Positions 40,424 through 48,662 of a stretch of DNA of 53,072 nt are shown here, piece after piece. The notes under the pieces are model-generated. The model did no database searches. It was not told where the DNA came from and saw only the letters and a program-made list of their open reading frames with translations. The stretch covers positions 1 through 53,072 of the forward strand of contig JAFQHP010000061.1 in NCBI GenBank assembly GCA_017397895.1, in the 5' to 3' direction. Numbering within the stretch: position 1 is the first letter of the stretch; each line of letters starts with the position of its first letter. Both the position numbers and the translations under genes were made by a program. Source of the stretch: Clostridia bacterium. GTDB lineage: Bacteria > Bacillota > Clostridia > Christensenellales > Aristaeellaceae.

Positions 40424-41554
40424 ATGAACAAAAATACATGGCATCGGTTTATCTGGCGGCTGATTAACCGCCCGGTTACCGGTTATTTCCGGCATTGGCT
40501 GCATTTTGAAACGAAAAAATACACATTACCCGGCCCGTCTCTGGTTATTTCCAACCATACCACCAATTATGACCCCTTGCTGGTGGCCGGCTCCTTCCCC
40601 CGGCATCAGATGTATTTTGTGGCCAGCGAGCATCTGTTCCGCAAGGGCATTGTATCCCGTGCCATTCATTTCCTGGTGGCGCCCATTGCCAGGCGCAAGG
40701 GTTCCTCCGGCGGCGATACCGCCATGACCATGCTGCGCACCCTGAAAAAGGGCCACAGCGTGTGCATTTTCGGCGAAGGGGAAACCACCTGGAACGGCGT
40801 TACCCAGCCCATCTTTCCCGGCACCGGGGATATTGCCCGCATCGCCGGGGCGCACCTGGTCACCTACCGCATCGAAGGCGGCTACTTCGCCTGCCCCCGG
40901 TGGAGCAAGGGCGTGCGCAAGGGCAAAATGCGGGGCAGCATTGTAAACATTTATCCGCCGGAAAAGCTGAAGGATATGTCCTCAGAGGAAATTGCCCGGG
41001 TGATCCGGGAGGATCTTTACGAAAACGCCTGGGAAAGGCAGAAGGCATCCCCCGTCCCCTTCCGGGGCAAGGACCGGGCCCGCTATATGGAAACCGCCCT
41101 GTTTCTGTGCCCCAAGTGCTTTCAGTACGGCACCCTCCACGGCGAAGGGGATCAGCTGAAATGCACCTGCGGCCTGACACTCACCTATACCGAAAATGGA
41201 ACGTTCGACCCGCCCGCCCCCTTCGAAAATATCCTATTGTGGGACGAATGGCAGCACGAATGCCTGGCAGCGGAGGATACCCCGCCCCCCTTCCGGGATA
41301 AGGAGCTGACCCTCTATCAACTGCAGCCGGATCATTCCCAGAAGCGTATTGTGGAGGGCACGCTGAAGCTTGTGGAAGATATGCTCTCCATCCACGGCCA
41401 CTGCTTCCTGATGAAGGATATTTCCAATATGGCGCTGGTGCAAAAGCACATTATGGTGTTCACCTGCCAGGGCCAGTACTACGAACTGCATGCCAAGGGG
41501 CCCTTGTGCCTGCGCAAGTACCTGGCAGTATGGCAGCAGCAAAAGCAAAAGTAA
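40424..41554 (+). CDS. PlsC-like acyltransferase with C-terminal zinc-ribbon-like domain
   Basis: This is a 376-residue protein; start 40424 follows GGGAGGT. Residues 35-200 are a 1-acylglycerol-3-phosphate acyltransferase domain with the H-x4-D motif NHTTNYD (His45, Asp50), IARRKGSSGGD and the F-G-E-G-E-T block. Unlike the usual PlsC it continues with a cysteine set, C229-x-x-C232 and C247-x-C249, resembling a rubredoxin-type metal site, and about 120 more residues of unknown fold. It probably acylates lysophosphatidate or a related lipid at the inner membrane face. The role of the extension is unknown. Confidence 0.8.
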   Translation: MNKNTWHRFIWRLINRPVTGYFRHWLHFETKKYTLPGPSLVISNHTTNYDPLLVAGSFPRHQMYFVASEHLFRKGIVSRAIHFLVAPIARRKGSSGGDTAMTMLRTLKKGHSVCIFGEGETTWNGVTQPIFPGTGDIARIAGAHLVTYRIEGGYFACPRWSKGVRKGKMRGSIVNIYPPEKLKDMSSEEIARVIREDLYENAWERQKASPVPFRGKDRARYMETALFLCPKCFQYGTLHGEGDQLKCTCGLTLTYTENGTFDPPAPFENILLWDEWQHECLAAEDTPPPFRDKELTLYQLQPDHSQKRIVEGTLKLVEDMLSIHGHCFLMKDISNMALVQKHIMVFTCQGQYYELHAKGPLCLRKYLAVWQQQKQK

Positions 41555-41563
41555 GCAAAAAAT

Positions 41564-41602
41564 AAAAAGACGTTGGAGGATTTTTTCCATCCACGCCTTT
41601 TT
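41564..41602. terminator. probable bidirectional terminator
   Basis: An imperfect 12-bp stem (about 41569-41580 with 41586-41597) with three mismatches, flanked by A and T runs, between convergent genes. Confidence 0.5.
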
Positions 41603-41622
41603 TTATTTTCCAAGGGCTTTCG

Positions 41623-42459
41623 TCACCTGATTTCCACCATCACCAGCTCCGGCCGGTTGAAGATGCGGGGCAGCAGGGTGCTCTCCCGGGCCAGGCCCCG
41701 GCTGACGATCATACAGGTGCCCTCCCGTTCATAGCGTCCCCCGGCATAATCGGGCAGGAAACCCTCATCCGGGGCAAAAAGGCCATCAATCAGGCCGGGG
41801 ATGCGCCACTGCCCGCCGTGGGCATGGCCGCTGAGCACCAGGTCAAAGCCATAGCTGCAATAGACGTCAAACAGGCTGGGCCGGTGGGACAAAAGAACAG
41901 TATACTGCCCTGGCGTTTTCTCATGCTGCATCAGGCTCAATTGAGTTTCAACGGAAAGCCCCTGCCGGTTATCCGGGTCATCCACTCCAAGGAGGGTGAT
42001 GCTCTCCCCCCGGACAGAAAGCACTTCGCTTTTTCCGGAAAGATTGGGAATCCCGCAGGCAGAGAGGATATCCATCATCTGCTGCAGCTTCTCATCCTCG
42101 CTCCAGTATTCATGATTGCCCGTCACATAATAGCAGGGATATTGTTCCGCCGCCCCCTCCAGGAACAGCCGGGCATTTTCATTGCCCTGCACATCGTCAA
42201 ATATATCCCCCACCAGCAATACCGCATCCGGCTGCTCCTTTTCCAGGGCCCGGAGCAGCCTCCCCTGCCCCTTGCCGTACCAGCAGGAATGCAAATCCGT
42301 TACCAGTGCCAGCCGGATGGAACCCTGCACATTTTCCGCATCCACTTCATAATGGGAAACCATCAGCCTGGGGTCGCACACTGCCAGCAGAACAAGCGCC
42401 AGAACCGGCCATTTGATCCATTTTCTGCTTCTTTTCCTTTTATCCATGATGCGCTTCAT
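41623..42459 (-). CDS. membrane-anchored metallophosphoesterase (YkuE/YaeI-like)
   Basis: This is a 278-residue protein with an N-terminal anchor (about 15-30) after a basic stretch. The calcineurin-like metal ligands are in order: TDLHS (54-58), GDIFDD (84-89), GNHEYW (114-119), SHRP and GHAHGGQ. The family hydrolyses phosphoesters such as UDP-diacylglucosamine or cell-wall lipids. The active site is probably on the outer face here. The start overlaps the stop of the upstream gene by 20 bases; an inner Met at 42447 is possible. Confidence 0.88.
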   Translation of the reverse strand: MKRIMDKRKRSRKWIKWPVLALVLLAVCDPRLMVSHYEVDAENVQGSIRLALVTDLHSCWYGKGQGRLLRALEKEQPDAVLLVGDIFDDVQGNENARLFLEGAAEQYPCYYVTGNHEYWSEDEKLQQMMDILSACGIPNLSGKSEVLSVRGESITLLGVDDPDNRQGLSVETQLSLMQHEKTPGQYTVLLSHRPSLFDVYCSYGFDLVLSGHAHGGQWRIPGLIDGLFAPDEGFLPDYAGGRYEREGTCMIVSRGLARESTLLPRIFNRPELVMVEIR

Positions 42460-42904
42460 CCTGCCGGAAGGCCTGGTTGATCTTTTCAGCCAGCCGGGGC
42501 GTCATCACAGCCTGGCTTTCAATATGCACCTTCTCTTCCCCCACAAAGAGGGTCATGGAATCCCGGTTTTTGCGCAGGGCAGATATATCCTCAAAGCGCA
42601 TTTCCTTTTCCCGGCCCAGGAAGGTTTTATAAATAAAGCGCTCCTCATCCACAATACGGATGGACTGATTTTTCCAGGCCAGGAAAACCGCCAGTCCAAA
42701 TACCAGAAGCAACACCGCCACCGCCAGCAGCACATATTTCCGGGCAACCAGATTTACTGCGCCCAGCACCAGGCCTGCCGCACCCATCACAATGGCCATG
42801 GACAGCAGCCGGTCCGGCAGATACATATCCGCCCGCGGTTCATCATCCTGATGCACTTTATCCAATATCTTTTCCACCAGCCTTGCAATCACTTTCAGGC
42901 TCAT
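42440..42904 (-). CDS. membrane protein of unknown function with PH-like C-terminal domain
   Basis: This is a 154-residue protein with two adjacent membrane spans (about 33-52 and 57-76) followed by a beta-rich tail: IRIVDEERFIYKTFLGREKE, FEDISALRKNRDSM and LFVGEEKVHIES. This arrangement resembles bacterial PH-like proteins, in which a hairpin anchor is followed by a seven-strand domain. No catalytic residues are seen. The gene is coupled to the metallophosphoesterase by overlap, so the two may work at the same membrane site. GGAGGGTGG precedes the start. Confidence 0.65.
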   Translation of the reverse strand: MSLKVIARLVEKILDKVHQDDEPRADMYLPDRLLSMAIVMGAAGLVLGAVNLVARKYVLLAVAVLLLVFGLAVFLAWKNQSIRIVDEERFIYKTFLGREKEMRFEDISALRKNRDSMTLFVGEEKVHIESQAVMTPRLAEKINQAFRQDEAHHG

Positions 42905-42960
42905 TTTTCCACCCTCCTATGTTTTCTCAATTATAGCAAACCCTTCATCCGGCCGCAACA

Positions 42961-42992
42961 AAAAAAGCAGCGGAAATGTAAATTATTTCCGC
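42961..42992 (-). terminator. intrinsic terminator after the esterase gene
   Basis: An eight-bp perfect stem (42970-42977 with 42985-42992) and, on the minus strand, a T run corresponding to the A run near 42961-42966. Confidence 0.75.
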
Positions 42993-43007
42993 CGCCGGTG
43001 GGGTTGG

Positions 43008-43880
43008 TTATTCTGCTTTCATGCCGAAGATGTTCCGGGCAAAATGGTACAGGCCGTTTTTCCACACGAAGAAATTGTGGCCGCCCTGGGTTTCATAAAA
43101 CACATGGGCCGTGCCGTTCTTATTCAGGGTATCGGAATAGGTTTTGGGCCATTCCCCCACCACGGTATCGGTGGTGCCGGCCACGATGAGGATGAAGGTT
43201 TCGTACTGCTCATCCTTTTTGAAGGCGTCTTCTTCAAACAATCCCTTTTCCGCAAAATAGGGCAGCACACCGGGGGCCGGGGCAAAGGCACCCACATAGC
43301 CGAAGGTATCCTGCAGCGTCAGGCCGATGTACAGCGCTTCCCGGCCGCCCATGGAAAGGCCCGCCACGGCAGTATTTTCCCTTCCTTCCAGGATGCTGTA
43401 TTTTTCCCGGATAAAGGGCATCAGGTCCACTTGCAGGTCATTGATGAAATGATCAAAGGCTGCAAAGGCTTCGGGGCTGTACATATTGCCGGAAGAGGTG
43501 GTGCCGGCAGGGTATGCCTTGATGTTGGGGGTTACGATAATCATTTCCTTTGCTTCCCCCGCAGCCACCAGGTTGCCCACGATCACCTCCGGCTTGCCGC
43601 CGGCCCATTCCAGATGATTGCCGCCGATGCCGTGAAGCAGGTATAATACGGGATACGCCTTTTCCGGGGTATAGCCCGCCGGCAGGTACACCATGCAGTC
43701 CCGGTATTTGCCGCAGGTTTCAGAGTAATAGGACTGATGCTCCAGGGTGCCGTAATCCACATTTTCCGCTTTCTGGTCATAGCCGGCCGGCGGGCGGTAG
43801 GCTTCGGTATCATCCGCATGGGCCGGAATGCAGCCAAGGGCCAGCAAAAGCGCCAGCAAAATCAGCATGGTTTTTTTCAT
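43008..43880 (-). CDS. secreted alpha/beta-hydrolase esterase (feruloyl-esterase/Fes-like)
   Basis: This 290-residue protein has a signal peptide (1-22, ending AHA). The esterase D-type fold is seen in DCMVYLPAGYTPEKAYPVLY, LLHGIGGNHLEW (oxyanion region) and the nucleophile elbow AGLSMGGREAL with Ser176. Asp in VAGTTDTVVG and His in TQGGHNFFVWK complete the triad. Related enzymes release ferulate from plant xylan, which would suit a gut fibre degrader, but some act on other esters. The gene is monocistronic, with its own promoter and terminator. Confidence 0.87.
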   Translation of the reverse strand: MKKTMLILLALLLALGCIPAHADDTEAYRPPAGYDQKAENVDYGTLEHQSYYSETCGKYRDCMVYLPAGYTPEKAYPVLYLLHGIGGNHLEWAGGKPEVIVGNLVAAGEAKEMIIVTPNIKAYPAGTTSSGNMYSPEAFAAFDHFINDLQVDLMPFIREKYSILEGRENTAVAGLSMGGREALYIGLTLQDTFGYVGAFAPAPGVLPYFAEKGLFEEDAFKKDEQYETFILIVAGTTDTVVGEWPKTYSDTLNKNGTAHVFYETQGGHNFFVWKNGLYHFARNIFGMKAE

Positions 43881-43912
43881 GGAACACGCCTCCGTTTTCT
43901 CTTCTTTTTTCC

Positions 43913-43942
43913 ATGGTAAGCCACAAAACTACTCTTTGTCAA
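43913..43942 (-). promoter_or_regulatory. putative SigA promoter for the esterase gene
   Basis: On the minus strand a consensus TTGACA (43937-43942) with TACCAT (43913-43918) and an 18-bp spacer. The -10 is weak. Confidence 0.5.
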
Positions 43943-44081
43943 TCCGCTGTTTCGTAATAATCTTGGGACAAAACTGAACTGCGCCGGTATATCCCTCCGG
44001 AAACGTGCTTTGCGTCAGCAACCGCACGAAACGCAAGTGTAAAAAAATCGTAAAAAAATTGAAAAAATCCCCCTGCAGGCA

Positions 44082-44110
44082 TTTAAAAAGAAAAAAATCT
44101 GTTGTATAAT
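44082..44110 (+). promoter_or_regulatory. SigA-type promoter for the cdaA operon
   Basis: TATAAT at 44105-44110, with TTTAAA at 44082-44087 as a weak -35 and a 17-bp spacer. AGGAGG follows at about 44135. Confidence 0.65.
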
Positions 44111-44147
44111 AGATGTACAAGCAAAAGGAAAGTGAGGAGGGTGCGGC

Positions 44148-45008
44148 ATGAATAACTTCTGGGACCAGATCCAGTCGTTTTTCTGGAACCTGATTAACCG
44201 CCCCACCTGGGTGGATTACCTGGATATCGGGCTGATGGCGGTGCTGATTTACCAGCTGTTTCTCATCACCCGGCGCACCCGTTCCATACAGGTGTTCAAG
44301 GGCCTCATTATCCTGATTCTGGCCAGCTATCTCAGCGGCATCATCGGCCTTACCTCCATCCACTATTTACTGCAGGGGGTATTGAGCAACGGGATTATTG
44401 TGCTGCTGATTTTGTTCCAGCCGGAAGTGAAGCGTACCCTGGAGCATCTGGGCCGCACCGCTTTTGTGAACCGCTCCGGCGAGCAAAGCGAAAGCGACAA
44501 GATCATCGAAGAGATCACCCAGTGCCTGCAGCGGCTGTCCCGCCGCCGTGTGGGCGCCCTGGTGGTATTTGAACAGAAAACCGGCCTGCAGGAGTTTGTG
44601 GATACCGGCATCCGCCTGGACGCCGCCATTTCAGCCGGGCTGCTGGAAAACATTTTTGAGCCCAACACCCCCCTGCACGACGGCGCCGTGATCATCCGGG
44701 GCGAGCGGATTGAGGCCGCCGCCTGTATTTTGTATCTCAGCGACAACAACGCCATCAGCCATGACCTGGGCACCCGTCACCGGGCAGGCCTGGGCGTCAG
44801 CGAAAGCACCGACGCCATGGTGCTCATCGTCAGCGAAGAAACGGGCATTATCAGCATGGCCCAGGGCGGCAAGCTCACCCGGCATATGGACGCAGAGGCT
44901 GTGAAAAAGGTGCTGCGCAAAATCTACAGCCAGGAGCATTCCTTCTTCTGGCGGCTCACCCACCGTCAGCTCACCTCTGCTGGGAAGGGAGGGGAACAGC
45001 ATGAGTAA
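44148..45008 (+). CDS. cdaA: diadenylate cyclase CdaA (DacA)
   Basis: This 286-residue membrane enzyme joins two ATP to make cyclic di-AMP, the messenger that controls potassium and osmolyte transport. Three spans (about 23-41, 50-66 and 78-92) precede the cyclase domain. The catalytic DGA (178-180, LHDGAVII) and RHR (210-212, GTRHRAGLGVSE) motifs are intact. It is the standard Firmicute synthase, encoded before cdaR as usual. GAGGAGGG lies upstream of the start. Its stop overlaps the cdaR start by 8 bases. Confidence 0.96.
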   Translation: MNNFWDQIQSFFWNLINRPTWVDYLDIGLMAVLIYQLFLITRRTRSIQVFKGLIILILASYLSGIIGLTSIHYLLQGVLSNGIIVLLILFQPEVKRTLEHLGRTAFVNRSGEQSESDKIIEEITQCLQRLSRRRVGALVVFEQKTGLQEFVDTGIRLDAAISAGLLENIFEPNTPLHDGAVIIRGERIEAAACILYLSDNNAISHDLGTRHRAGLGVSESTDAMVLIVSEETGIISMAQGGKLTRHMDAEAVKKVLRKIYSQEHSFFWRLTHRQLTSAGKGGEQHE

Positions 45009-46062
45009 TCAGCCCGCCAACGAACGTTCCTTCCTGGATCAGGTAAAAATCACCTGCAAGGCTGTGCTGCACCGCATCACCCATAACTGGGGCTGGAAGC
45101 TGCTGAGCGTGGTGCTGGCCATCTGCATCTGGGGCGTGCTGGTCACCCAGGACGATACCCTCCCCCGCACAAAATCCTTCACCAACCTGAAGGTAAGCGC
45201 CTCCAACTCCACCACCCTCAAGCAAAACGGCTTCATTGTGGTTTCCGGCCTGGAGGAACTGGAGCCGGTGAACATCACCGTGCAATTGCCCCAGAAATAC
45301 TATGCCTCCGCCACGGCGGACCGCTATATGATCCGGGCAGACCTGTCCCAGATCAAGGAAGCCGGCACCCAGGAATTGCCCCTCACCGCCACCGTATCCA
45401 ACAGCACCGCCTACGGCACCGTGCTTTCCATCACCCAGCCCACCATCACCGTGGACGTGGAGCCTTATGTGCACCGCAGCCGCATCCCGCTGCAATTGAA
45501 CATCCTGGGTGAAGCGCCGGAGGGCCTTTATGCGGCCGATCCCATCTGCGATCCCGATAGGCTGGATGTGGCCGGCCCCCAGTCTGTGGTGGAGAAGATT
45601 GCCCGCTGCCGCGTGGATTATGACCTTTCCGCCCTGGAAGCAAAGCCCGGCACCGTACGCAACAGCCTGCCCTTTGTGTTCCTGGATAAAAACGGGAACG
45701 AACTGGACAGCACCATGCTCACCGTCACCAGCCAGGGCATTTCCACCCGCTATGTCACCGTGGAACAAACCCTCTACCCCACCATGGAGCTGCCCGTCAA
45801 TACCCTCAGCCTCGTTTTCGGCGAGCCGGCTGACGGCTATGTGGTTACCGGTGTGAAGGTGGAGCCGGAAACCGTCATCATTGCCGATGACGATCTTTCC
45901 CTCTTCCAGGGTGAAAACCCCACCATGTATACCCTGGGCCGGGTGAACATCACCGGCGAAAAGCAAAACAAAACCGACATCATCACTCTCAACAGCCGGG
46001 GCGTAGCCTATATCAGCCACCCCGCCGTTACCGTGACGGTGGAAATCGCCCCCAAGGAATAA
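45001..46062 (+). CDS. cdaR: CdaR, YbbR-domain regulator of diadenylate cyclase
   Basis: This is a 353-residue protein with one membrane span near residues 29-49 (WKLLSVVLAICIWGVLV) and an external part made of about four YbbR repeats. Each repeat is roughly 80 residues with a V-x-V-x-L-P or V-x-G-P-x-x-V-V-E-K-I element (for example VAGPQSVVEKIARCRVD). CdaR binds CdaA and modulates its activity. In most Firmicutes glmM follows; here a different gene does. AGGGAGGGG precedes the start within cdaA. Confidence 0.92.
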   Translation: MSNQPANERSFLDQVKITCKAVLHRITHNWGWKLLSVVLAICIWGVLVTQDDTLPRTKSFTNLKVSASNSTTLKQNGFIVVSGLEELEPVNITVQLPQKYYASATADRYMIRADLSQIKEAGTQELPLTATVSNSTAYGTVLSITQPTITVDVEPYVHRSRIPLQLNILGEAPEGLYAADPICDPDRLDVAGPQSVVEKIARCRVDYDLSALEAKPGTVRNSLPFVFLDKNGNELDSTMLTVTSQGISTRYVTVEQTLYPTMELPVNTLSLVFGEPADGYVVTGVKVEPETVIIADDDLSLFQGENPTMYTLGRVNITGEKQNKTDIITLNSRGVAYISHPAVTVTVEIAPKE

Positions 46063-46077
46063 CGGGAGAATACCTGA

Positions 46078-46755
46078 ATGAACGCATTTGCCGATACCCT
46101 TTTGTCCATCCTGTTCGGATGGCTGCGAACACTGGTGGAGGGCATATGGTCTGCCTCCTCCTCCGGGCGTTTTCAGCGCCTGTTTGTTTGGCTGGGCGAC
46201 AATTGGTACTGGGTACTCATCGCGCTTTGCATCCTGTGCACCGTGATGGATTACCTCATCTGGCTCATCCGCTGGCGGCCCTACATCATCTGGCGCAATA
46301 AGCTGCGCCGCCTTTTCAACAGAAAAGACCGGGCCGACGCCCAGTTTGCCCAGGGGTACAATTCCGGCGTGGATGTGGACCTGACCGGCGTTTCCCCCAC
46401 CCCGGTGCAGGAGCCCTATGCCGCCTGGCAGCCGGATGCATACTGGCGGGATAAAGAACAGGAGCCCGCCTTCGTTCCACCGGCGGAAGAACAGGTGTAT
46501 ACTCAGCCCCTCTTCGAAGCGCCGGAAGCCGCGCCTGTATATGAACAGCCCGCCATTATGGAAGAACCCTTGGCCGAACCCACCGTGCGTAACCGCCGCA
46601 GCCAACGTTATGAAAAGAAAAAGCTGCGCCTGCCCGGACTGCTTGGCAATGAGCAGGATGAAAACAACGCCATGCTGGACGGCCTGCCCCCAGTGGTAAA
46701 AAAGGAAGACGCCTTCCATGCCCCGGTATACCCCGATCAATACCAAAACCAGTAA
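46078..46755 (+). CDS. single-span membrane protein with long charged, proline-rich cytoplasmic tail, unknown function
   Basis: This is a 225-residue protein. A membrane segment lies near 42-62 (WYWVLIALCILCTVMDYLIW), an amphipathic region precedes it, and R-R-K-K-R basic clusters follow at 75-85. Residues 95-225 are low complexity, rich in P, E, A and Y (QEPYAAWQPDAYW, EEQVYTQPLFEAPEAAPVYE), and probably disordered. No family is recognised. It begins 15 bases after cdaR, where glmM usually sits, so it may belong to cyclic di-AMP or envelope control. That is inference. Confidence 0.6.
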   Translation: MNAFADTLLSILFGWLRTLVEGIWSASSSGRFQRLFVWLGDNWYWVLIALCILCTVMDYLIWLIRWRPYIIWRNKLRRLFNRKDRADAQFAQGYNSGVDVDLTGVSPTPVQEPYAAWQPDAYWRDKEQEPAFVPPAEEQVYTQPLFEAPEAAPVYEQPAIMEEPLAEPTVRNRRSQRYEKKKLRLPGLLGNEQDENNAMLDGLPPVVKKEDAFHAPVYPDQYQNQ

Positions 46756-46771
46756 ACAAGGATGAATCGCC

Positions 46772-48073
46772 ATGTGTGAACTTCCAAAGGCTTTTATCGA
46801 GCAGATGCAGCGGCTTTTAGGCCCTGCCCTGCCCGATTTTTTGCATACTTACCTATTGCCTTATCACCGGGGCATCCGCCTGCGTCCCGGGGCCGACAAG
46901 CCTTCCGATGCGCTGGATATCGTTCCCTGGGCGAAATATGCCTATTACCTGGCCCAGGACAGCCGGGCCGGGGCGCATCCCCTGCACGAAGCCGGGGCCT
47001 ATTACCTGCAGGAGCCCAGCGCCATGACCGCTGCCGCCGCCCTTGCCCCCCAGCCCGGGGACCGGGTGCTGGATTTGTGTGCCGCGCCCGGCGGAAAAAG
47101 CACCCAGCTGGCCGGGCTGATGGAAGGCAAGGGCTTCCTGGTATGTAATGAGCCGGTGCCGGGCCGGGCACAAATCTTATCCCGCAATATTGAGCGCATG
47201 GGCGTCGCAAACGCCATGGTCACCTGCGCCCTGCCGGAGCAATTGTCCCCCCGCTTCCCGGAATACTTTGATAAGGTGCTGGTGGACGCTCCGTGCTCCG
47301 GGGAAGGGATGTTCCGCCGCCACCCGGAGGCCCGCCTGGAATGGACGAGCGCGTCCCCTGAAGGCTGCGCCGAAAGGCAGCTGCACATCCTGGAGCATGC
47401 CGCCAGAATGCTTCGGCCGGGGGGCCAAATGGTGTTTTCCACCTGCACTTTCAACGATACCGAAAACGAAGGCGTGGCAGGCATTTTTCTGAGCCGCCAT
47501 CCGGAGTTTTCCCTGCTTCCCATCTGCCTGGAAGGCCTGCCGGAAAATGACGGTATGCTGCGCCTTTGGCCCCACAAGACCAAAGGAGAGGGCCATTTTG
47601 TGGCGCTGATGCAAAAAGCCGGAGATGCGCCTCCCCTTCGCATCAAAGAAAAAAATCCCTGCACGCCCCTGACCAAACAGGAATTTGCCGTCGCCCAGGA
47701 ATTTCTTTCCCGCCATCTGCTCACACCGCCTCTGCCCTCCGGCACCTTCCTGGGCCATGTGATTGCCCTGCCGGATGCCCCCCTGCCGGACCTTTCCGGC
47801 CTGCGTGTGTTGCGGCTGGGGCTGCAGCTGGGGGATGTGAAGGGCAAGCTCTTCCTGCCGGACCATGCCCTGGCCCTTTCTCTGCCTGCCCGGTATACCC
47901 ATCCCGTCACGGAAGCGGAGGCCCTGCTATTCCAGGCAGGCCAGGTGCTGCCCTGCGGGGAGGATGTGAAGGGCTGGGTGTGCCCGGTGTACGAAGGAAT
48001 GCAGCTGGGCTGGGGCAAGGCCAGCCAGGAGCAGATCAAAAACCATTACCCCAAAGGCCTGCGCAGGCCCTGA
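46772..48073 (+). CDS. RsmF/NOL1-type rRNA 5-methylcytosine methyltransferase
   Basis: This is a 433-residue SAM-dependent enzyme. Motif I LDLCAAPGGKSTQLA, the catalytic VDAPCSGEGMFRRHPEA (Pro-Cys) and STCTFNDTENE (second Cys) are typical of the RsmB/RsmF group. The C-terminal 150 residues resemble the RsmF PUA-like tail (VLRLGLQLGDVKGKLFLPDHALALSL). It probably methylates 16S rRNA C1407 or a similar site. It starts 16 bases after the preceding gene and may be read from the cdaA promoter. Confidence 0.9.
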   Translation: MCELPKAFIEQMQRLLGPALPDFLHTYLLPYHRGIRLRPGADKPSDALDIVPWAKYAYYLAQDSRAGAHPLHEAGAYYLQEPSAMTAAAALAPQPGDRVLDLCAAPGGKSTQLAGLMEGKGFLVCNEPVPGRAQILSRNIERMGVANAMVTCALPEQLSPRFPEYFDKVLVDAPCSGEGMFRRHPEARLEWTSASPEGCAERQLHILEHAARMLRPGGQMVFSTCTFNDTENEGVAGIFLSRHPEFSLLPICLEGLPENDGMLRLWPHKTKGEGHFVALMQKAGDAPPLRIKEKNPCTPLTKQEFAVAQEFLSRHLLTPPLPSGTFLGHVIALPDAPLPDLSGLRVLRLGLQLGDVKGKLFLPDHALALSLPARYTHPVTEAEALLFQAGQVLPCGEDVKGWVCPVYEGMQLGWGKASQEQIKNHYPKGLRRP

Positions 48074-48110
48074 TTTTTTCACCGCGTCCCCATTTATCAC
48101 GGATTTATTC

Positions 48111-48139
48111 TTGCCATGCCGCTTTTTGCATGGTATAAT
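48111..48139 (+). promoter_or_regulatory. SigA-type promoter for mscL
   Basis: TTGCCA at 48111-48116 and TATAAT at 48134-48139 with a 17-bp spacer and TG before the -10. The mscL start is 49 bases downstream. Confidence 0.85.
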
Positions 48140-48188
48140 GTGAGAAACAAAAGTGCCGCAAAGCGGCCATAGAAAGGGGTTCTTTATC

Positions 48189-48662
48189 ATGGGCAAGTTT
48201 ATGCAGGATTTTAAAGCGTTTGCGCTCAAGGGCAATGTAGTGGATATGGCTGTCGGCGTTGTGGTCGGCGGTGCGTTCAGCAAGATCGTCACTTCTTTGG
48301 TCAATGACCTGCTGATGCCTGTCTTCTCCCTCATCACCGGCGGCACCAATGTGTCCAGCCAGTTCCTGCTGCTGGGCCAGGTTCCCGAAGGCGCCGAAGT
48401 GCCCGCCACCATCGAAGCGGCCAAGGAACTGGGCATCGCCACCTTCAACTACGGCAATTTCATCCAGACTGTTATCGATTTCGTGCTCATCGCTCTGTGC
48501 ATTTTCTGCTGCGTCCGTTTCATCAGCAAGCTGCACAAGAAAAAGGAAGAGCCCGCTCCCGCCCCCGCTCCCCGGCTGTGCCCCTTCTGCTGCCAGCCTG
48601 TGGACGATAAGGCCACCCGCTGCCACCACTGCACCAGCGAACTGCCTGAAGTGGAAGCATAA
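48189..48662 (+). CDS. mscL: large-conductance mechanosensitive channel with C-terminal zinc ribbon
   Basis: This is a 157-residue protein; start 48189 follows AAAGGGG. The MscL body is complete: FKAFALKGNVVDMAVGVVVG (8-27) at the gate, NDLLMPVFSLITGG, and a second span near 92-113. The end is unusual: after KKKEEPAPAPAPRL there is a C131-x-x-C134 and C145-x-x-C148 pair, a zinc-ribbon-like knuckle in place of the usual short helical bundle. The channel opens under osmotic downshock. The added ribbon sits in the cytoplasm, where it might act as a filter or sensor. Confidence 0.93.
   Translation: MGKFMQDFKAFALKGNVVDMAVGVVVGGAFSKIVTSLVNDLLMPVFSLITGGTNVSSQFLLLGQVPEGAEVPATIEAAKELGIATFNYGNFIQTVIDFVLIALCIFCCVRFISKLHKKKEEPAPAPAPRLCPFCCQPVDDKATRCHHCTSELPEVEA

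Noticed and set aside
44027..44055. Inverted repeat TTGCGT / ACGCAA upstream of cdaA
   Set aside because: Only six base pairs with a long loop; does not resemble a known cyclic di-AMP (ydaO) riboswitch, which was considered because of the neighbouring gene.
44971..46773. Open frame of 600 codons on the minus strand
   Set aside because: It is antisense to cdaR and the following membrane protein gene; His/Gly-rich shadow composition.
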